Made by a program: the position numbers and the translations under genes
Part shown: positions 52,827-61,667 of the stretch, in pieces
Position numbering within the stretch: the first letter of the stretch is position 1
Layout: each line of letters starts with the position of its first letter
Assembly (NCBI RefSeq): GCF_020532555.1
Contig: NZ_JAJBBR010000004.1
Span: 62,001-126,000, forward strand
Direction of reading: 5' to 3'
DNA from: Microvirga lenta
GTDB taxonomy: Bacteria > Pseudomonadota > Alphaproteobacteria > Rhizobiales > Beijerinckiaceae
Length of the DNA stretch: 64,000 nucleotides
Notes under the pieces: generated by a model
What the model was told of the DNA's origin: nothing
The model's database searches: none
What the model saw: only the letters and a program-made list of their open reading frames with translations

Positions 52827-52866
52827 TCATGAGCAGCTTAACGCTGCAACCAGAGCTGACATCAGG

Positions 52867-52895
52867 AATATACGCGTTCAAGCCCGAAAAAGCAA
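52867..52895 (-). promoter_or_regulatory. Sigma-70-type promoter of the rimP-nusA-infB operon
   Basis: Minus strand: TTGCTT (52890-52895), exactly 17 bases, TATATT (52867-52872). Predicted start near 52860. This and the attenuator account for most of the 379-base gap 52738-53116; the rest is repeat family B. Confidence 0.7.
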
Positions 52896-52962
52896 GACTC
52901 GCGTTCCCGGACGACTGCCGTAGCGGCACGCCCCGACCGTGGCGGCTCCGTCCGGCCTGTGC

Positions 52963-53099
52963 TAAAGCATCGGACAGGAAAAGTGGACTTGCACTTTTGG
53001 GATCCATCCGATGCGTTCTCCTTAACGAAGAGCATCGTTTCGGCGGAAAACCGGATCCGCTTTTCGCTGGCGCGGACCTTCGGTTCCGCACGATGCTCT
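52963..53099. repeat. Intergenic repeat, family B (long copy)
   Basis: Two nested hairpin units: gcatcgga (52967-52974) with tccgatgc (53007-53014), and agagcatcgt (53029-53038) with acgatgctct (53090-53099), both perfect. It matches 41486-41590 in inverse orientation and ends 17 bases before the exporter adaptor start codon, so it may supply its upstream control region. Confidence 0.75.
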
Positions 53100-53116
53100 G
53101 GTGAAGCGTCGCTTGG

Positions 53117-54127
53117 GTGAGCAGGGCCTTGAGGTTTTTCCGCATTCTCCTCGTCGTCGCCGTGCCGGTGGCCGCAGCGCTCGCCGCCTGGCTCCTCGTC
53201 CGCCCGCCGGAGGTGACCGTCGTGTCCCCGGGCCGCGGCGAGGCCGCCGAGATCGTCTATGCCACAGGCGTCGTGGAGCCGCGGAGCTGGGCCAAGGTCG
53301 CACCCCTCCTGCGCGAGCGGATCGTCGAACTCTGCAATTGCGAGGGGGAATCGGTGGAGCGCGGCGCGGTGCTGGCCCGCCTCGACAGCGGCCAGCCCGA
53401 GGCCGCCCTCGCGGAGCTGCGGGCCCGGCAGCGCTTCGCCCGGACGGAATACGAGAGGATCGCGGCCCTCGTGGAGCGCAGGGTCGCCAGCGAGCAGGCG
53501 CTCGACCGCGCCCGCAGCGAGCTGGGACAGATCGAAGCGCTCATCGCGGGCCAGCAGACGCGGCTCGAATCCTACGTCCTGCGGGCGCCGATGAACGGCA
53601 TCGTCCTGCGCCAGGACGGGGAGGTGGGCGAGATCGCCGACACCGGAACGGTCCTGTTCTGGGTCGGGGAGCCCAAGCCCCTGCTGGTGGAGGCGGACGT
53701 GAACGAGGAGGACATCCCGCGCGTCGCCGTCGGCCAGCGCGCCGTTCTCAAGGCTGACGCCTTTCCCGGCCAGGTGCTGGAGGCGGTGGTGGATTCCATC
53801 ACCCCCAAGGGGGATCCGGTCGCCAAGACCTATCGCGTGCGCCTCGCCCTGCCCGACGCGACGCCCCTGCGCATCGGGATGACCGTGGAGGTGAACATCA
53901 TCGTGCGCGTCTCGTCCGACGGGGTTCTCGTGCCCACCAACGTCCTGCGCGGAAACGCCCTTTTCGTGATGGAGGACGGCGTCGCCCGGCGCCGGGAGGT
54001 CGAACTCGGCATCCGCGGGGCCAGCAACACGCAGGTCCTGTCCGGCCTCGGCGAGGCCGACCGGGTGATCGCCCCGTTCCCGGACAATCTCGCCGACGGG
54101 GCGAAGGTGGCGGAAAAGAAGGGATGA
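53117..54127 (+). CDS. HlyD/MacA-type periplasmic adaptor subunit
   Basis: 336 residues from GTG 53117; no clear ribosome-binding site. N-terminal membrane anchor (about 8-28), barrel-sandwich lipoyl halves ([42 protein letters not shown] and [18 protein letters not shown]), a short coiled-coil hairpin (about 95-150) and a beta-barrel domain. First gene of an adaptor-permease-ATPase set in the order of DevBCA exporters. The paired cysteines in ELCNCEGE are unusual. Confidence 0.85.
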   Translation: MSRALRFFRILLVVAVPVAAALAAWLLVRPPEVTVVSPGRGEAAEIVYATGVVEPRSWAKVAPLLRERIVELCNCEGESVERGAVLARLDSGQPEAALAELRARQRFARTEYERIAALVERRVASEQALDRARSELGQIEALIAGQQTRLESYVLRAPMNGIVLRQDGEVGEIADTGTVLFWVGEPKPLLVEADVNEEDIPRVAVGQRAVLKADAFPGQVLEAVVDSITPKGDPVAKTYRVRLALPDATPLRIGMTVEVNIIVRVSSDGVLVPTNVLRGNALFVMEDGVARRREVELGIRGASNTQVLSGLGEADRVIAPFPDNLADGAKVAEKKG

Positions 54128-54133
54128 GGTGAC

Positions 54134-55381
54134 ATGCGCCTCATCCTCGAGCTCGCCCTGACCCACATCGCCGGACGCGGACGCCAGACCGTGGTGGCGA
54201 TCCTGGGCGTGGCCCTGGGCGTCGGCTTCTCCATCGCCATGGCGGCGCTGATGCAGGGCACCGAGGAGGACTTCGTCGCCCAGCTCGTGGACACCATGCC
54301 CCATGTGCAGATCACCGACGAGCGCCGCGCTCCCCGGCGGCAGCCGGCCGAGGAGCTCTTTCCGGTCACGAGCTTCAGCGGCCTGCGGCCGAAGGAGGAC
54401 CGCCGCGGCATCCTCAACCCCACCGCCGTCACCGCCTCCCTGCGGGCCTGGATTCCCGGCCGCATGGCCCAGAGCCTGCGCACCCAGGGGGTCGTGCGCT
54501 ATGCGGGGCGGGACGTGGGCGTGTCCATCATCGGCATCGATCCGGAGGTCGAGGCCACGGTCTCCTCCGTGGCCGGCGATTTCAGGCAGGGCAGCTTCGA
54601 CGCGCTGCGCGCCGGGGGCAACAACATCGTGGTGGGCGACAGCCTCGCGCAGCGGCTCGGCGCGACCGTGGGCACCACGATCCAGGTGGTGGCGCCCACG
54701 GGCCAGTCCCGCGGGTTCCGGATCGTCGGCCTGTTCCACACCGGCAACAACGCCCGCGACGAGGGCGAGACCTACGTCCTGCTCAAGAGCGCGCAGATCC
54801 TCAGCGAACGTCCCAACACGATCAACGACATCCGCCTGCGCCTGGACGATCCGGAGGCCGCTCCCCGGGTCGCGCGCCAGGCCGAGGCCGAGATCGGCTA
54901 CAAGGCGGTTCCCTGGCAGGAGGCCAACGAATCGCTCCTCGAAGCCTTGGTGGTGCGCAACGTGGTCATGTACACGGTGGTGGGCGCGATCCTGCTCGTG
55001 GCCGGCTTCGGGATCTTCAACATCATCTCCACCATCACCCACGAGAAGGCCCGGGACATCGCGATCCTGAAATCCCTCGGCTTCACCGAGAGCAACATGC
55101 GCCGGCTGTTCCTGGTGGAGGGGCTGGCCCTGGGCCTCGCCGGCTCCCTGGTGGGCTGGCTGATCGGCTTTCTCCTGTGCTTCGCCCTGTCGCAGGTGCG
55201 GTTCGAGCTGTCGGGCGCGGGCGTCGGGCGCGAGATGACCCATCTGCCCCTCGTCTGGAGCCTGTGGCACTATCTCATCGCTGCGGGCTTCGCGCTGCTG
55301 TCGGCCGGGGTCGCCGGCTATCTCCCGGCCCGGCAGGCGGCGCGGCTCAATCCCGTGGACATCATCCGGGGCGCCACATGA
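54134..55381 (+). CDS. FtsX-like ABC transporter permease (DevC/MacB type)
   Basis: 415 residues. First membrane helix about residues 20-45, a large periplasmic MacB_PCD domain (about 50-280), then three helices (about 288-312, 335-360, 385-405), the FtsX topology. Near the end LPARQAARLNPVDIIRG is a hallmark of this family. It works with the adaptor and ATPase; the substrate may be a lipid, peptide or small molecule. Six bases separate it from the adaptor and ATGA couples it to the ATPase. Confidence 0.9.
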   Translation: MRLILELALTHIAGRGRQTVVAILGVALGVGFSIAMAALMQGTEEDFVAQLVDTMPHVQITDERRAPRRQPAEELFPVTSFSGLRPKEDRRGILNPTAVTASLRAWIPGRMAQSLRTQGVVRYAGRDVGVSIIGIDPEVEATVSSVAGDFRQGSFDALRAGGNNIVVGDSLAQRLGATVGTTIQVVAPTGQSRGFRIVGLFHTGNNARDEGETYVLLKSAQILSERPNTINDIRLRLDDPEAAPRVARQAEAEIGYKAVPWQEANESLLEALVVRNVVMYTVVGAILLVAGFGIFNIISTITHEKARDIAILKSLGFTESNMRRLFLVEGLALGLAGSLVGWLIGFLLCFALSQVRFELSGAGVGREMTHLPLVWSLWHYLIAAGFALLSAGVAGYLPARQAARLNPVDIIRGAT

Positions 55382-56079
55382 GCCCGCTGATCGAAGCCTC
55401 GAACCTCACCCGCATCCTGCCCGCCACCGTGCCGGTGACCCTGGTGCGGGACGTGTCGCTCGCCGTCGGCGAGCGGGAATTCGTCGCGATCACCGGCCCC
55501 TCCGGCTCCGGTAAGTCCTCGCTCCTCTACCTCCTCGGCCTGCTCGACCGTCCGACCGGCGGAATCCTGAGGGTCGCCGGTCAGGACACGGCGCCCATGG
55601 ACGACCGGGCCCTGGCGCGGCTGCGGCTGGATCTCCTGGGCTTCGTGTTCCAGTTCCATTTCCTGCTGCCGGAATTCACCGTGCTGCGGAACGTGGAGCT
55701 GCCCATGCGCAAGGCCGGGCGCCTGTCGGGACCCCGGATGCGCGAGCGGGCGGCCGGGCTCCTGGAGGATCTCGGCCTCGCCGGCCATCTCGACAAGCGG
55801 CCCGACCAGCTCTCGGGCGGCCAGCGCCAGAGAGTCGCGGTGGCGCGGGCCCTCGCCAACGACCCGCGGGTGGTCCTGGCCGACGAGCCGACCGGGAGCC
55901 TCGACACCAGGAGCTCCGAACAGGTGTTCGGCATCCTCCAGGACCTGGTGCGCAAGCACGGCAAGACGGTGATCGCCGTGACCCACGACATGGACATCGC
56001 GGCACGGGTGGACCGGCGCATTCATCTCGTGGACGGGGCGGTGGTGAGCGACGAGCGCCAGGCGCAGGCGGCGGTCTGA
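55378..56079 (+). CDS. ABC transporter ATP-binding protein (DevA/LolD type)
   Basis: 233 residues. Walker A GPSGSGKSSLL, Q-loop FQFHFLLPEFTVLRN, signature LSGGQRQRVAVARAL, Walker B VVLADEPTGSLD and the switch histidine in AVTHDMD are all intact. The FQFHFLLPEFT Q-loop and short length place it among MacB/LolD/DevA ATPases. It is the last gene of the exporter operon and convergent with trmB, five bases away. Confidence 0.94.
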   Translation: MSPLIEASNLTRILPATVPVTLVRDVSLAVGEREFVAITGPSGSGKSSLLYLLGLLDRPTGGILRVAGQDTAPMDDRALARLRLDLLGFVFQFHFLLPEFTVLRNVELPMRKAGRLSGPRMRERAAGLLEDLGLAGHLDKRPDQLSGGQRQRVAVARALANDPRVVLADEPTGSLDTRSSEQVFGILQDLVRKHGKTVIAVTHDMDIAARVDRRIHLVDGAVVSDERQAQAAV

Positions 56080-56084
56080 AAGGG

Positions 56085-56768
56085 TCAGCGCCGCACGAAG
56101 GTGAGGTAGCTCGGCACGCGGCCTTCGCGGATCGCCTTGGCCTCGTAGCGGGTGCCGGGCCAGCCCTCGTAGGGCTTGCGCCAGTCGTCCGGGCGCTCGG
56201 CGGTCCATTCGAAATCGGGAGAACGCAGCGCGCGGGCCAGGACCCAGCCGATATAGTTGTCGATGTCGCTGGCGAAGCGCAGCTCCGCTCCCGGGCGCAT
56301 CACCCGGGCCAGCTCGGCGAGGGTTTCGTCGGAGACGAGGCGCCGCTTGCGCTGGCGGCGCTTGGGCCAGGGATCGGGATAGAGGATGTAGACCCGGTCG
56401 AAGCTGGCGTCGGGCAGGGTGGGGAGGAGGTCGGTGACGTCCTCGTCCCAGACGCGGACATTGCCGAGCTTCTCGTGATCGACCACGGCGAGAAGCTTCG
56501 CCATCCCGTTCAGGAAGGGCTCGCAGCCGATGAAGTTGACGTGCCTGTGGGCGCGGGCCTGGGCGGCGAGGTGCTCGCCGCCGCCGAAGCCGATTTCAAG
56601 CCAGGTCTCGCGCGGCTCGCCGCTCCCGAACATCTCGGCGGGCGGCCGGCCCGGAACCACCCGCAGGGCGGGGAGAAGGTTCTGGACGAGCTCGTCCTGG
56701 CCGGCGCGCAGCCTCTTTCCCTTCCGGCGCCCGAAGAAGGCGCCGGCGCGTTCGGAGGCTGCGTTCAT
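56085..56768 (-). CDS. trmB: tRNA (guanine46-N7)-methyltransferase
   Basis: 227 residues. Methylates G46 in the tRNA variable loop using SAM. The SAM motif is EIGFGGGEHLAAQA and the characteristic substrate loop is YPDPWPKRRQRKRRLV, followed by the DIDNYIGW segment. It starts five bases after the metK stop, so the SAM synthetase and this SAM-using enzyme are co-transcribed. Confidence 0.96.
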   Translation of the reverse strand: MNAASERAGAFFGRRKGKRLRAGQDELVQNLLPALRVVPGRPPAEMFGSGEPRETWLEIGFGGGEHLAAQARAHRHVNFIGCEPFLNGMAKLLAVVDHEKLGNVRVWDEDVTDLLPTLPDASFDRVYILYPDPWPKRRQRKRRLVSDETLAELARVMRPGAELRFASDIDNYIGWVLARALRSPDFEWTAERPDDWRKPYEGWPGTRYEAKAIREGRVPSYLTFVRR

Positions 56769-56773
56769 GGCGG

Positions 56774-57952
56774 TCAGGCCAGGGCGGACTTGAGGGCGTC
56801 CGCGAGGTCCGTCCGCTCCCAGGAGAAGCCGCCGTCGGCTTCCGGCTTCCGGCCGAAATGGCCATAGGCCGCGGTGCGGGCATAGATCGGCTTGTTGAGG
56901 CCGAGATGGGTGCGGATGCCGCGGGGCGACAGGTCCATGGCGTCCATGAGGATCGCTTCCAGCTTGCCCTCGTCCACCTTGCCGGTGTCGTGCAGGTCCA
57001 CGTAGATCGACAGGGGCTTGGCCACGCCGATGGCATAGGAGAGCTGCAGGGTGCAGCGGTCGGCGAGACCGGCCGCGACCACGTTCTTGGCGAGGTAGCG
57101 GGCGGCGTAGGCCGCCGAACGGTCCACCTTGGTCGGGTCCTTGCCGGAGAACGCGCCGCCGCCGTGCGGAGCCGCGCCGCCGTAGGTGTCGACGATGATC
57201 TTGCGGCCGGTGAGGCCGCAATCGCCGTCCGGTCCGCCGATCACGAACTTGCCGGTGGGGTTCACGTGCCAGACGGTCTCGGCCGAGACCCAGCCTTCCG
57301 GCAGGGTCTGGCGGATGTAGGGCTCGACGATCTCGCGCACGTCGTCGGAGGAGAGGTTCTCGTCCAGGTGCTGGGTCGAAAGCACGATCTGGGTCGCCGC
57401 GACGGGCTTGCCGTTCTGGTAGCGGACCGTCACCTGGCTCTTGGCGTCCGGGCCGAGGACGGCGGCGCCGTTAGCCTTGGCCTTGCGGGCCTGGGTCAGG
57501 TTCTCGAGGATCTTGTGCGCGTAATAGATCGGCGCCGGCATGAGCTCGGGGGTCTCGTTGCAGGCATAGCCGAACATGATGCCCTGGTCGCCCGCGCCCT
57601 CATCCTTGTTGCCGGCGGCGTCCACGCCCTGGGCGATATGCGCCGACTGGGCATGAAGATACACGGCCACGTCGGCGTTCTTCCAGTGGAAGCCTTCCTG
57701 CTCGTAGCCGATGTCCTTGATCGCGTCGCGGGCGAGCTCGATCACCCGGTCCTTGGTGATGGATTCAGGGCCGCGCACCTCGCCGGCGATGACGACGCGG
57801 TTGGTGGTGGCGAGCGTTTCGCAGGCCACGCGAGCTTCCGGTTCGGCCGCCAGATAGGCATCCACCACCGCATCGGAGATACGGTCGCAAACCTTGTCCG
57901 GATGACCTTCGGAAACCGACTCGCTCGTGAAAAGATAGCTCGAACGGCGCAC
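56774..57952 (-). CDS. metK: S-adenosylmethionine synthetase
   Basis: 392 residues from GTG 57952, with AAAGGAA eight bases upstream. Makes SAM from methionine and [42 protein letters not shown] and [22 protein letters not shown] (P-loop-like phosphate-binding) are diagnostic. I looked for a SAM riboswitch in the 118 bases upstream and found no recognisable one. The XRE gene precedes it. Confidence 0.98.
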   Translation of the reverse strand: MRRSSYLFTSESVSEGHPDKVCDRISDAVVDAYLAAEPEARVACETLATTNRVVIAGEVRGPESITKDRVIELARDAIKDIGYEQEGFHWKNADVAVYLHAQSAHIAQGVDAAGNKDEGAGDQGIMFGYACNETPELMPAPIYYAHKILENLTQARKAKANGAAVLGPDAKSQVTVRYQNGKPVAATQIVLSTQHLDENLSSDDVREIVEPYIRQTLPEGWVSAETVWHVNPTGKFVIGGPDGDCGLTGRKIIVDTYGGAAPHGGGAFSGKDPTKVDRSAAYAARYLAKNVVAAGLADRCTLQLSYAIGVAKPLSIYVDLHDTGKVDEGKLEAILMDAMDLSPRGIRTHLGLNKPIYARTAAYGHFGRKPEADGGFSWERTDLADALKSALA

Positions 57953-58070
57953 GATGAAGATTCCTTTGAGACGATGCGGAGGCTGTGCCAGGGGCTGCGG
58001 AGCCGAAGGCTACATAATGACGGCACTGCTCATGCCGCAGGCAAAAGGAAAGGTCAAGCGAACGTGTTCG

Positions 58071-58484
58071 TTATGCCGAACGTTCTTCGTCTTCCTGGGC
58101 GGCCAAGCTGGCGACGAGCTGGACGATGCTTTTCCGGACCCGGGCGCTCTTGATGCTGGTGAAGGTCCTGATCAGCTGGAGGCCCTCGGGGGTCGACATG
58201 ACCTCGGAGATGTAGGGGGGAGATTCCTCCTCGGAGAACCCCGCATCGCTCTTGATGCTCTTGATCCCGTTGAAGAAGAAGTGGATGTCGACTCCCAGGA
58301 TCTTGGCGATGTCCACGAGGCGCGAGACGCTGATCCGGTTGGTGCCCTTCTCGTATTTCTGGACCTGCTGGAAGGTCAGGCCGAGCATGTCGCCGAGCTT
58401 TTCCTGGCTCATGCCGATGGAAATGCGACGCATGCGCACCCTGCTGCCGATTTCCTTGTCGATGGAGCCGGTCGACTTCTTCAT
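58071..58484 (-). CDS. XRE-family regulator next to metK
   Basis: 137 residues. Helix-turn-helix at about residues 13-68 (RVRMRRISIGMSQEKLGDMLGLTFQQVQKYEKGTNRISVSRL). The C-terminal half has SPPYISEVMSTPEGLQLIRTFTSIKSARVRKSIVQLVASLA, which is conserved in Hyphomicrobiales regulators of the PraR type that control biofilm and quorum functions. Position between lnt and metK is a conserved location as I recall. Its targets here are unknown. Confidence 0.9.
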   Translation of the reverse strand: MKKSTGSIDKEIGSRVRMRRISIGMSQEKLGDMLGLTFQQVQKYEKGTNRISVSRLVDIAKILGVDIHFFFNGIKSIKSDAGFSEEESPPYISEVMSTPEGLQLIRTFTSIKSARVRKSIVQLVASLAAQEDEERSA

Positions 58485-58524
58485 CAGTGCGAAATTCCTT
58501 GGCGAGTCTGACTTAGCGGAAGGA

Positions 58525-60141
58525 TCAGGTCCGTTGGGCAGGGGGCGATCGGCGCCGGCGGCGCACGACTGCCGCCATTAAGCAGATCACAAGCGTGGCC
58601 GTCAAAACAAACCTGCCGTGCCGGTTGTAAACGGTGGCGGAAATCGCGGTCGGCAGGCCCGCGTCGAGAACGCCTTCAACCCCGAGTGGCAGCTTCCCGG
58701 TCACCCGTCCGAAGGGATCGACCACCGCGGAAATGCCGGTATTCGCCGCCCTGACCAGGGGCAGCCCCTCCTCCACCGCCCGCAGGCGGGCTTGGGCGAA
58801 GTGCTGGTAGGGGCCGGGCGTCTGCCCGAACCAGGCATCGTTGGTCACGTTGAGGATGAGGCTGGGACGGGGGCCGTCCGGCAGGACCTCGCCCGGGAAG
58901 ATCGCCTCGTAGCAGATTGTCGCAGCCATCGGCGGCAGGCCCGGCACACTGAGCGTCGTCCGGCGCTCGCCCGGCTCGAACCCGCCCGGAATATGCACGA
59001 ACTGGCGCAGGCCCGCGGCCCGGATCAGGGTATCGAGAAACCGGGGCACGTATTCCCCGAACGGCACCAGATGGACCTTGTCGTAGGAGCCGAGGATCGT
59101 TCCCTGCCCGTCGATCACCTGGATGGCGTTGAAGAACTTGCCGACCGCCTCTCCGGGCAGCGGGTCGTCCATGCGCGCGGCCCCGGTGACCAGAACCGAG
59201 CCGGGCTCGAGCAGCGCCCCGATCTGGGCCAGCGACGCCGGATCCCGATGCAGCAGGAAGGGAAAGGCTGATTCCGGCCAGACGATGTGGGTCGCGGCGC
59301 TGTGGTCCCGGCCGTCGCGTCCCGGGGCGGCGCTGATCCGCAGATAGCGCTGCATGATGGCGTCGCGGTTGCGCGGGTTGAACTTGGCGTCCTGCGGCAG
59401 GTTCGGCTGCATGATGCGCAGCCGCACGTTCTCGACCGTCGCGAGCGGCGCGGACGGCACCCGCCAGAGGCCGAACACGGCGAGCCCGGCGAGCATCGCC
59501 GCCGCCAGGGCCGGTGCGGTCCAGCGGTCGCGGAGGGTGCGCCCCGTCCCCAGAAGGGCCGGAGCGGCGCCGATTCCCACGGCCAGCACGGTCAGCCCGT
59601 AGAGGCCCACGACCGAGGCCGCCTGCATGAGCCAGAGGTGCTGGCCCAGCGCCATGCCGGGGCTGTTCCAGGGAAAGCCGGTGAAGAGATGGCCGCGCAG
59701 GATCTCGCTGACCGTCAGGGCGAAGGCGAAGGCGAGGATCCGCGCGGCGCCCGGCGTCCAGAGCAGCTGGGCGAGACCGAAGCCGAAGGCCGGGAAGAAG
59801 GCGAGGAGCGCCGGCAGGCCGAGCACCCCGAACGGCATGGCCCAGGCGAACTGGTCCGCCTCTACCAGGAAGGCCGCCCCGAGCCACCACAGGCCGGCGA
59901 CGAAATAGCCGAAGCCCCAGAACCAGCCGGCGAGGGCCGCGGACCGGAGGCGCGCGCCCCGGGACGGCCCGGCCTTGCCGGCGCCGTCGAGCAGCCAGAC
60001 GGCGGGAGCCAGGGAGAGGGCGAGGGCCGGCAGGATGCCGAAGGGCGGCAGGCTGAGCGCGCCGACGGCGCCGGCCAGAAAGGCGACGAGCCAGCGCCGC
60101 CATCCCTGCGCGAGGATCACGCGATCCGCGATGGCGGTCAT
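58525..60141 (-). CDS. lnt: Apolipoprotein N-acyltransferase
   Basis: 538 residues. Transfers the third acyl chain to the N-terminal cysteine of lipoproteins in the inner membrane. Several N-terminal transmembrane helices (about 1-225) and a C-terminal nitrilase domain with catalytic E290 (VWPESAFPF), K355 (YDKVHLVPFGEY) and C410 (ATICYEAIFPG). All three residues are intact. Lipoproteins such as LptE would be its substrates. The corC stop overlaps its start by four bases. Confidence 0.96.
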   Translation of the reverse strand: MTAIADRVILAQGWRRWLVAFLAGAVGALSLPPFGILPALALSLAPAVWLLDGAGKAGPSRGARLRSAALAGWFWGFGYFVAGLWWLGAAFLVEADQFAWAMPFGVLGLPALLAFFPAFGFGLAQLLWTPGAARILAFAFALTVSEILRGHLFTGFPWNSPGMALGQHLWLMQAASVVGLYGLTVLAVGIGAAPALLGTGRTLRDRWTAPALAAAMLAGLAVFGLWRVPSAPLATVENVRLRIMQPNLPQDAKFNPRNRDAIMQRYLRISAAPGRDGRDHSAATHIVWPESAFPFLLHRDPASLAQIGALLEPGSVLVTGAARMDDPLPGEAVGKFFNAIQVIDGQGTILGSYDKVHLVPFGEYVPRFLDTLIRAAGLRQFVHIPGGFEPGERRTTLSVPGLPPMAATICYEAIFPGEVLPDGPRPSLILNVTNDAWFGQTPGPYQHFAQARLRAVEEGLPLVRAANTGISAVVDPFGRVTGKLPLGVEGVLDAGLPTAISATVYNRHGRFVLTATLVICLMAAVVRRRRRSPPAQRT

Positions 60142-61157
60142 TCGGCGGCGGTGCTCTCGGACGTGAAGGGCCGCTTGTCGATCTCGGTCGTGGTGTCCGG
60201 CGCGACCGCCACCTTCCGGCGGTAGATGCGCAGGCGCTTCACCCGGCGGGGATCGGCGTCCAGAACCTCGAATTCCAGGTTGCCGGGGCCGATGATCAGC
60301 TCGTTGCGGGAAGGCACCCGTCCGGCGAGGGTGACGATGAAGCCGCCCAGCGTGTCGATGTCCTCCGCGCTGTCCTCGGCGGTCAGGTCGACCCCGAGAA
60401 TCTCCTTCACCTCGTCCAGGCTCGCCCGGGCATCGGCGATGAAGGTGTCGTCCGCGCCCTGCACGATGGTGAGCTCGACGTCGTCGTCGTGCTCGTCCTC
60501 GATGTCGCCGACCACCATCTCCACCAGGTCCTCGATGGAGACGAGGCCGTCCGTGCCGCCGTATTCGTCGATCACCAGGGCCATGTGGGTCCGGGTCGCC
60601 TGCATGCGCACGAGGAGGTCGATCGCCGGCATGGAGCGGGGCACGAACAGGACCGGGCGCAGGATATTGGCGGAGGCCAGGGTCTTCATCAGGTCGACCT
60701 GGCCCAGATTCGGCAGGGGCGCATCGGGGCTGACGGAAGCCCCGGCGCTCATGGCGATGAAATCCAGGAAGTCGCGGATGTGCACCATGCCCTTGGGATC
60801 GTCGAGGGTCTCGCCGTAGACCGGCAGGCGCGAATGGCCCGCGGTCCGGAACAGCTTGAGCAGGTCGCCCAGGGTGGTGTCCGCGGCCACGGCCACGATG
60901 TCGGCCCGGGGGACCATCGCGTCCTCCACCCGGATCCGGTGGAAGCCGAGGACGTTCTTGAGCATCGCCCTCTCCTGGGGCGAGAAATCCGCATCCTCGA
61001 CGGCTTCCGCGAGGGCATCCTCGAGATCGCTTCGGATGGAATCGCGAGCCTTCAGGCCGAACCGGGTGAGAACCCGGTCATACCAGTGGTCGCGGAGGCC
61101 CTCGGTATCCGCGAGGGTGCGGGTAGGTCGGTCGTTGGGACTTCGGTCTTCGTTCAT
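60138..61157 (-). CDS. corC: Hemolysin-family CBS-domain protein (CorC-like)
   Basis: 339 residues. Two CBS domains (about 70-195: [27 protein letters not shown] and [57 protein letters not shown]) and a C-terminal CorC/HlyC transporter-associated domain. There is no membrane domain, so it resembles CorC rather than the full-length membrane forms. CorC is linked to magnesium/cobalt homeostasis. It lies between ybeY and lnt, the usual place. Confidence 0.92.
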   Translation of the reverse strand: MNEDRSPNDRPTRTLADTEGLRDHWYDRVLTRFGLKARDSIRSDLEDALAEAVEDADFSPQERAMLKNVLGFHRIRVEDAMVPRADIVAVAADTTLGDLLKLFRTAGHSRLPVYGETLDDPKGMVHIRDFLDFIAMSAGASVSPDAPLPNLGQVDLMKTLASANILRPVLFVPRSMPAIDLLVRMQATRTHMALVIDEYGGTDGLVSIEDLVEMVVGDIEDEHDDDVELTIVQGADDTFIADARASLDEVKEILGVDLTAEDSAEDIDTLGGFIVTLAGRVPSRNELIIGPGNLEFEVLDADPRRVKRLRIYRRKVAVAPDTTTEIDKRPFTSESTAAE

Positions 61158-61190
61158 CGGTGTTGATTTTCAGCCGTCGGCGTCAGCCGC

Positions 61191-61667
61191 TCATGCTGCC
61201 ATATCGCGATAGGGATCGGCGATGCCAAGGGTGGCGAGCGCCTTCACCTCGAGAGCTTCCATGATTTCCGCCTCCGCCTCGATTTCGTGGTCGTAGCCGA
61301 GGAGATGGAGAACGCCATGGACGATCAGATGGGCAAAATGGTCCGCGAGCGCCTTGGATTCCTCCTCGGATTCGCGCACCAGGGTTTCATAGGCTAATGC
61401 AATATCGCCCAGATGGCGAGGGCCCTCGGCGCCCGGCTGTTCCGGCGCCGGGAAGGACAGCACGTTGGTGGGCTTGTCCTTGTTGCGCCAGGTCCGGTTC
61501 AGCTCCCGGATCTGGGCGTCGTCGGCCAGCATCACGCTGACCTCGAAATCCTCGTCCGCCTCGTCCGCGACGGCGACCGCCGCCTCCGCGGCCCGCTGCG
61601 CCAGGGCCTCGGCGCCTTCGAGGCGGGCCCAGTCGCCCCCCTCGACCATGATGTCGAGCTCGATCAA
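61191..61667 (-). CDS. ybeY: Endoribonuclease YbeY
   Basis: 158 residues from TTG 61667, which overlaps the phoH stop as TTGA; the next in-frame ATG is seven codons later. Zinc-dependent RNase for 16S rRNA 3' maturation and ribosome quality control. The metal-binding motif HGVLHLLGYDHE (three histidines) is intact, and the conserved arginine-containing NxxWRNKDKPTNVLSFP segment is present. It is coupled between phoH and corC. Confidence 0.93.
   Translation of the reverse strand: MIELDIMVEGGDWARLEGAEALAQRAAEAAVAVADEADEDFEVSVMLADDAQIRELNRTWRNKDKPTNVLSFPAPEQPGAEGPRHLGDIALAYETLVRESEEESKALADHFAHLIVHGVLHLLGYDHEIEAEAEIMEALEVKALATLGIADPYRDMAA

Noticed and set aside
52827..52862. Leader peptide [11 protein letters not shown] upstream of rimP
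   Set aside because: Its ATG coincides with or precedes the predicted transcription start and lacks a ribosome-binding site; no regulatory codon run is present.
57953..58070. SAM riboswitch upstream of metK
   Set aside because: No recognisable SAM-I, SAM-II or SAM-V core could be found in the 118 bases between the XRE gene and metK.
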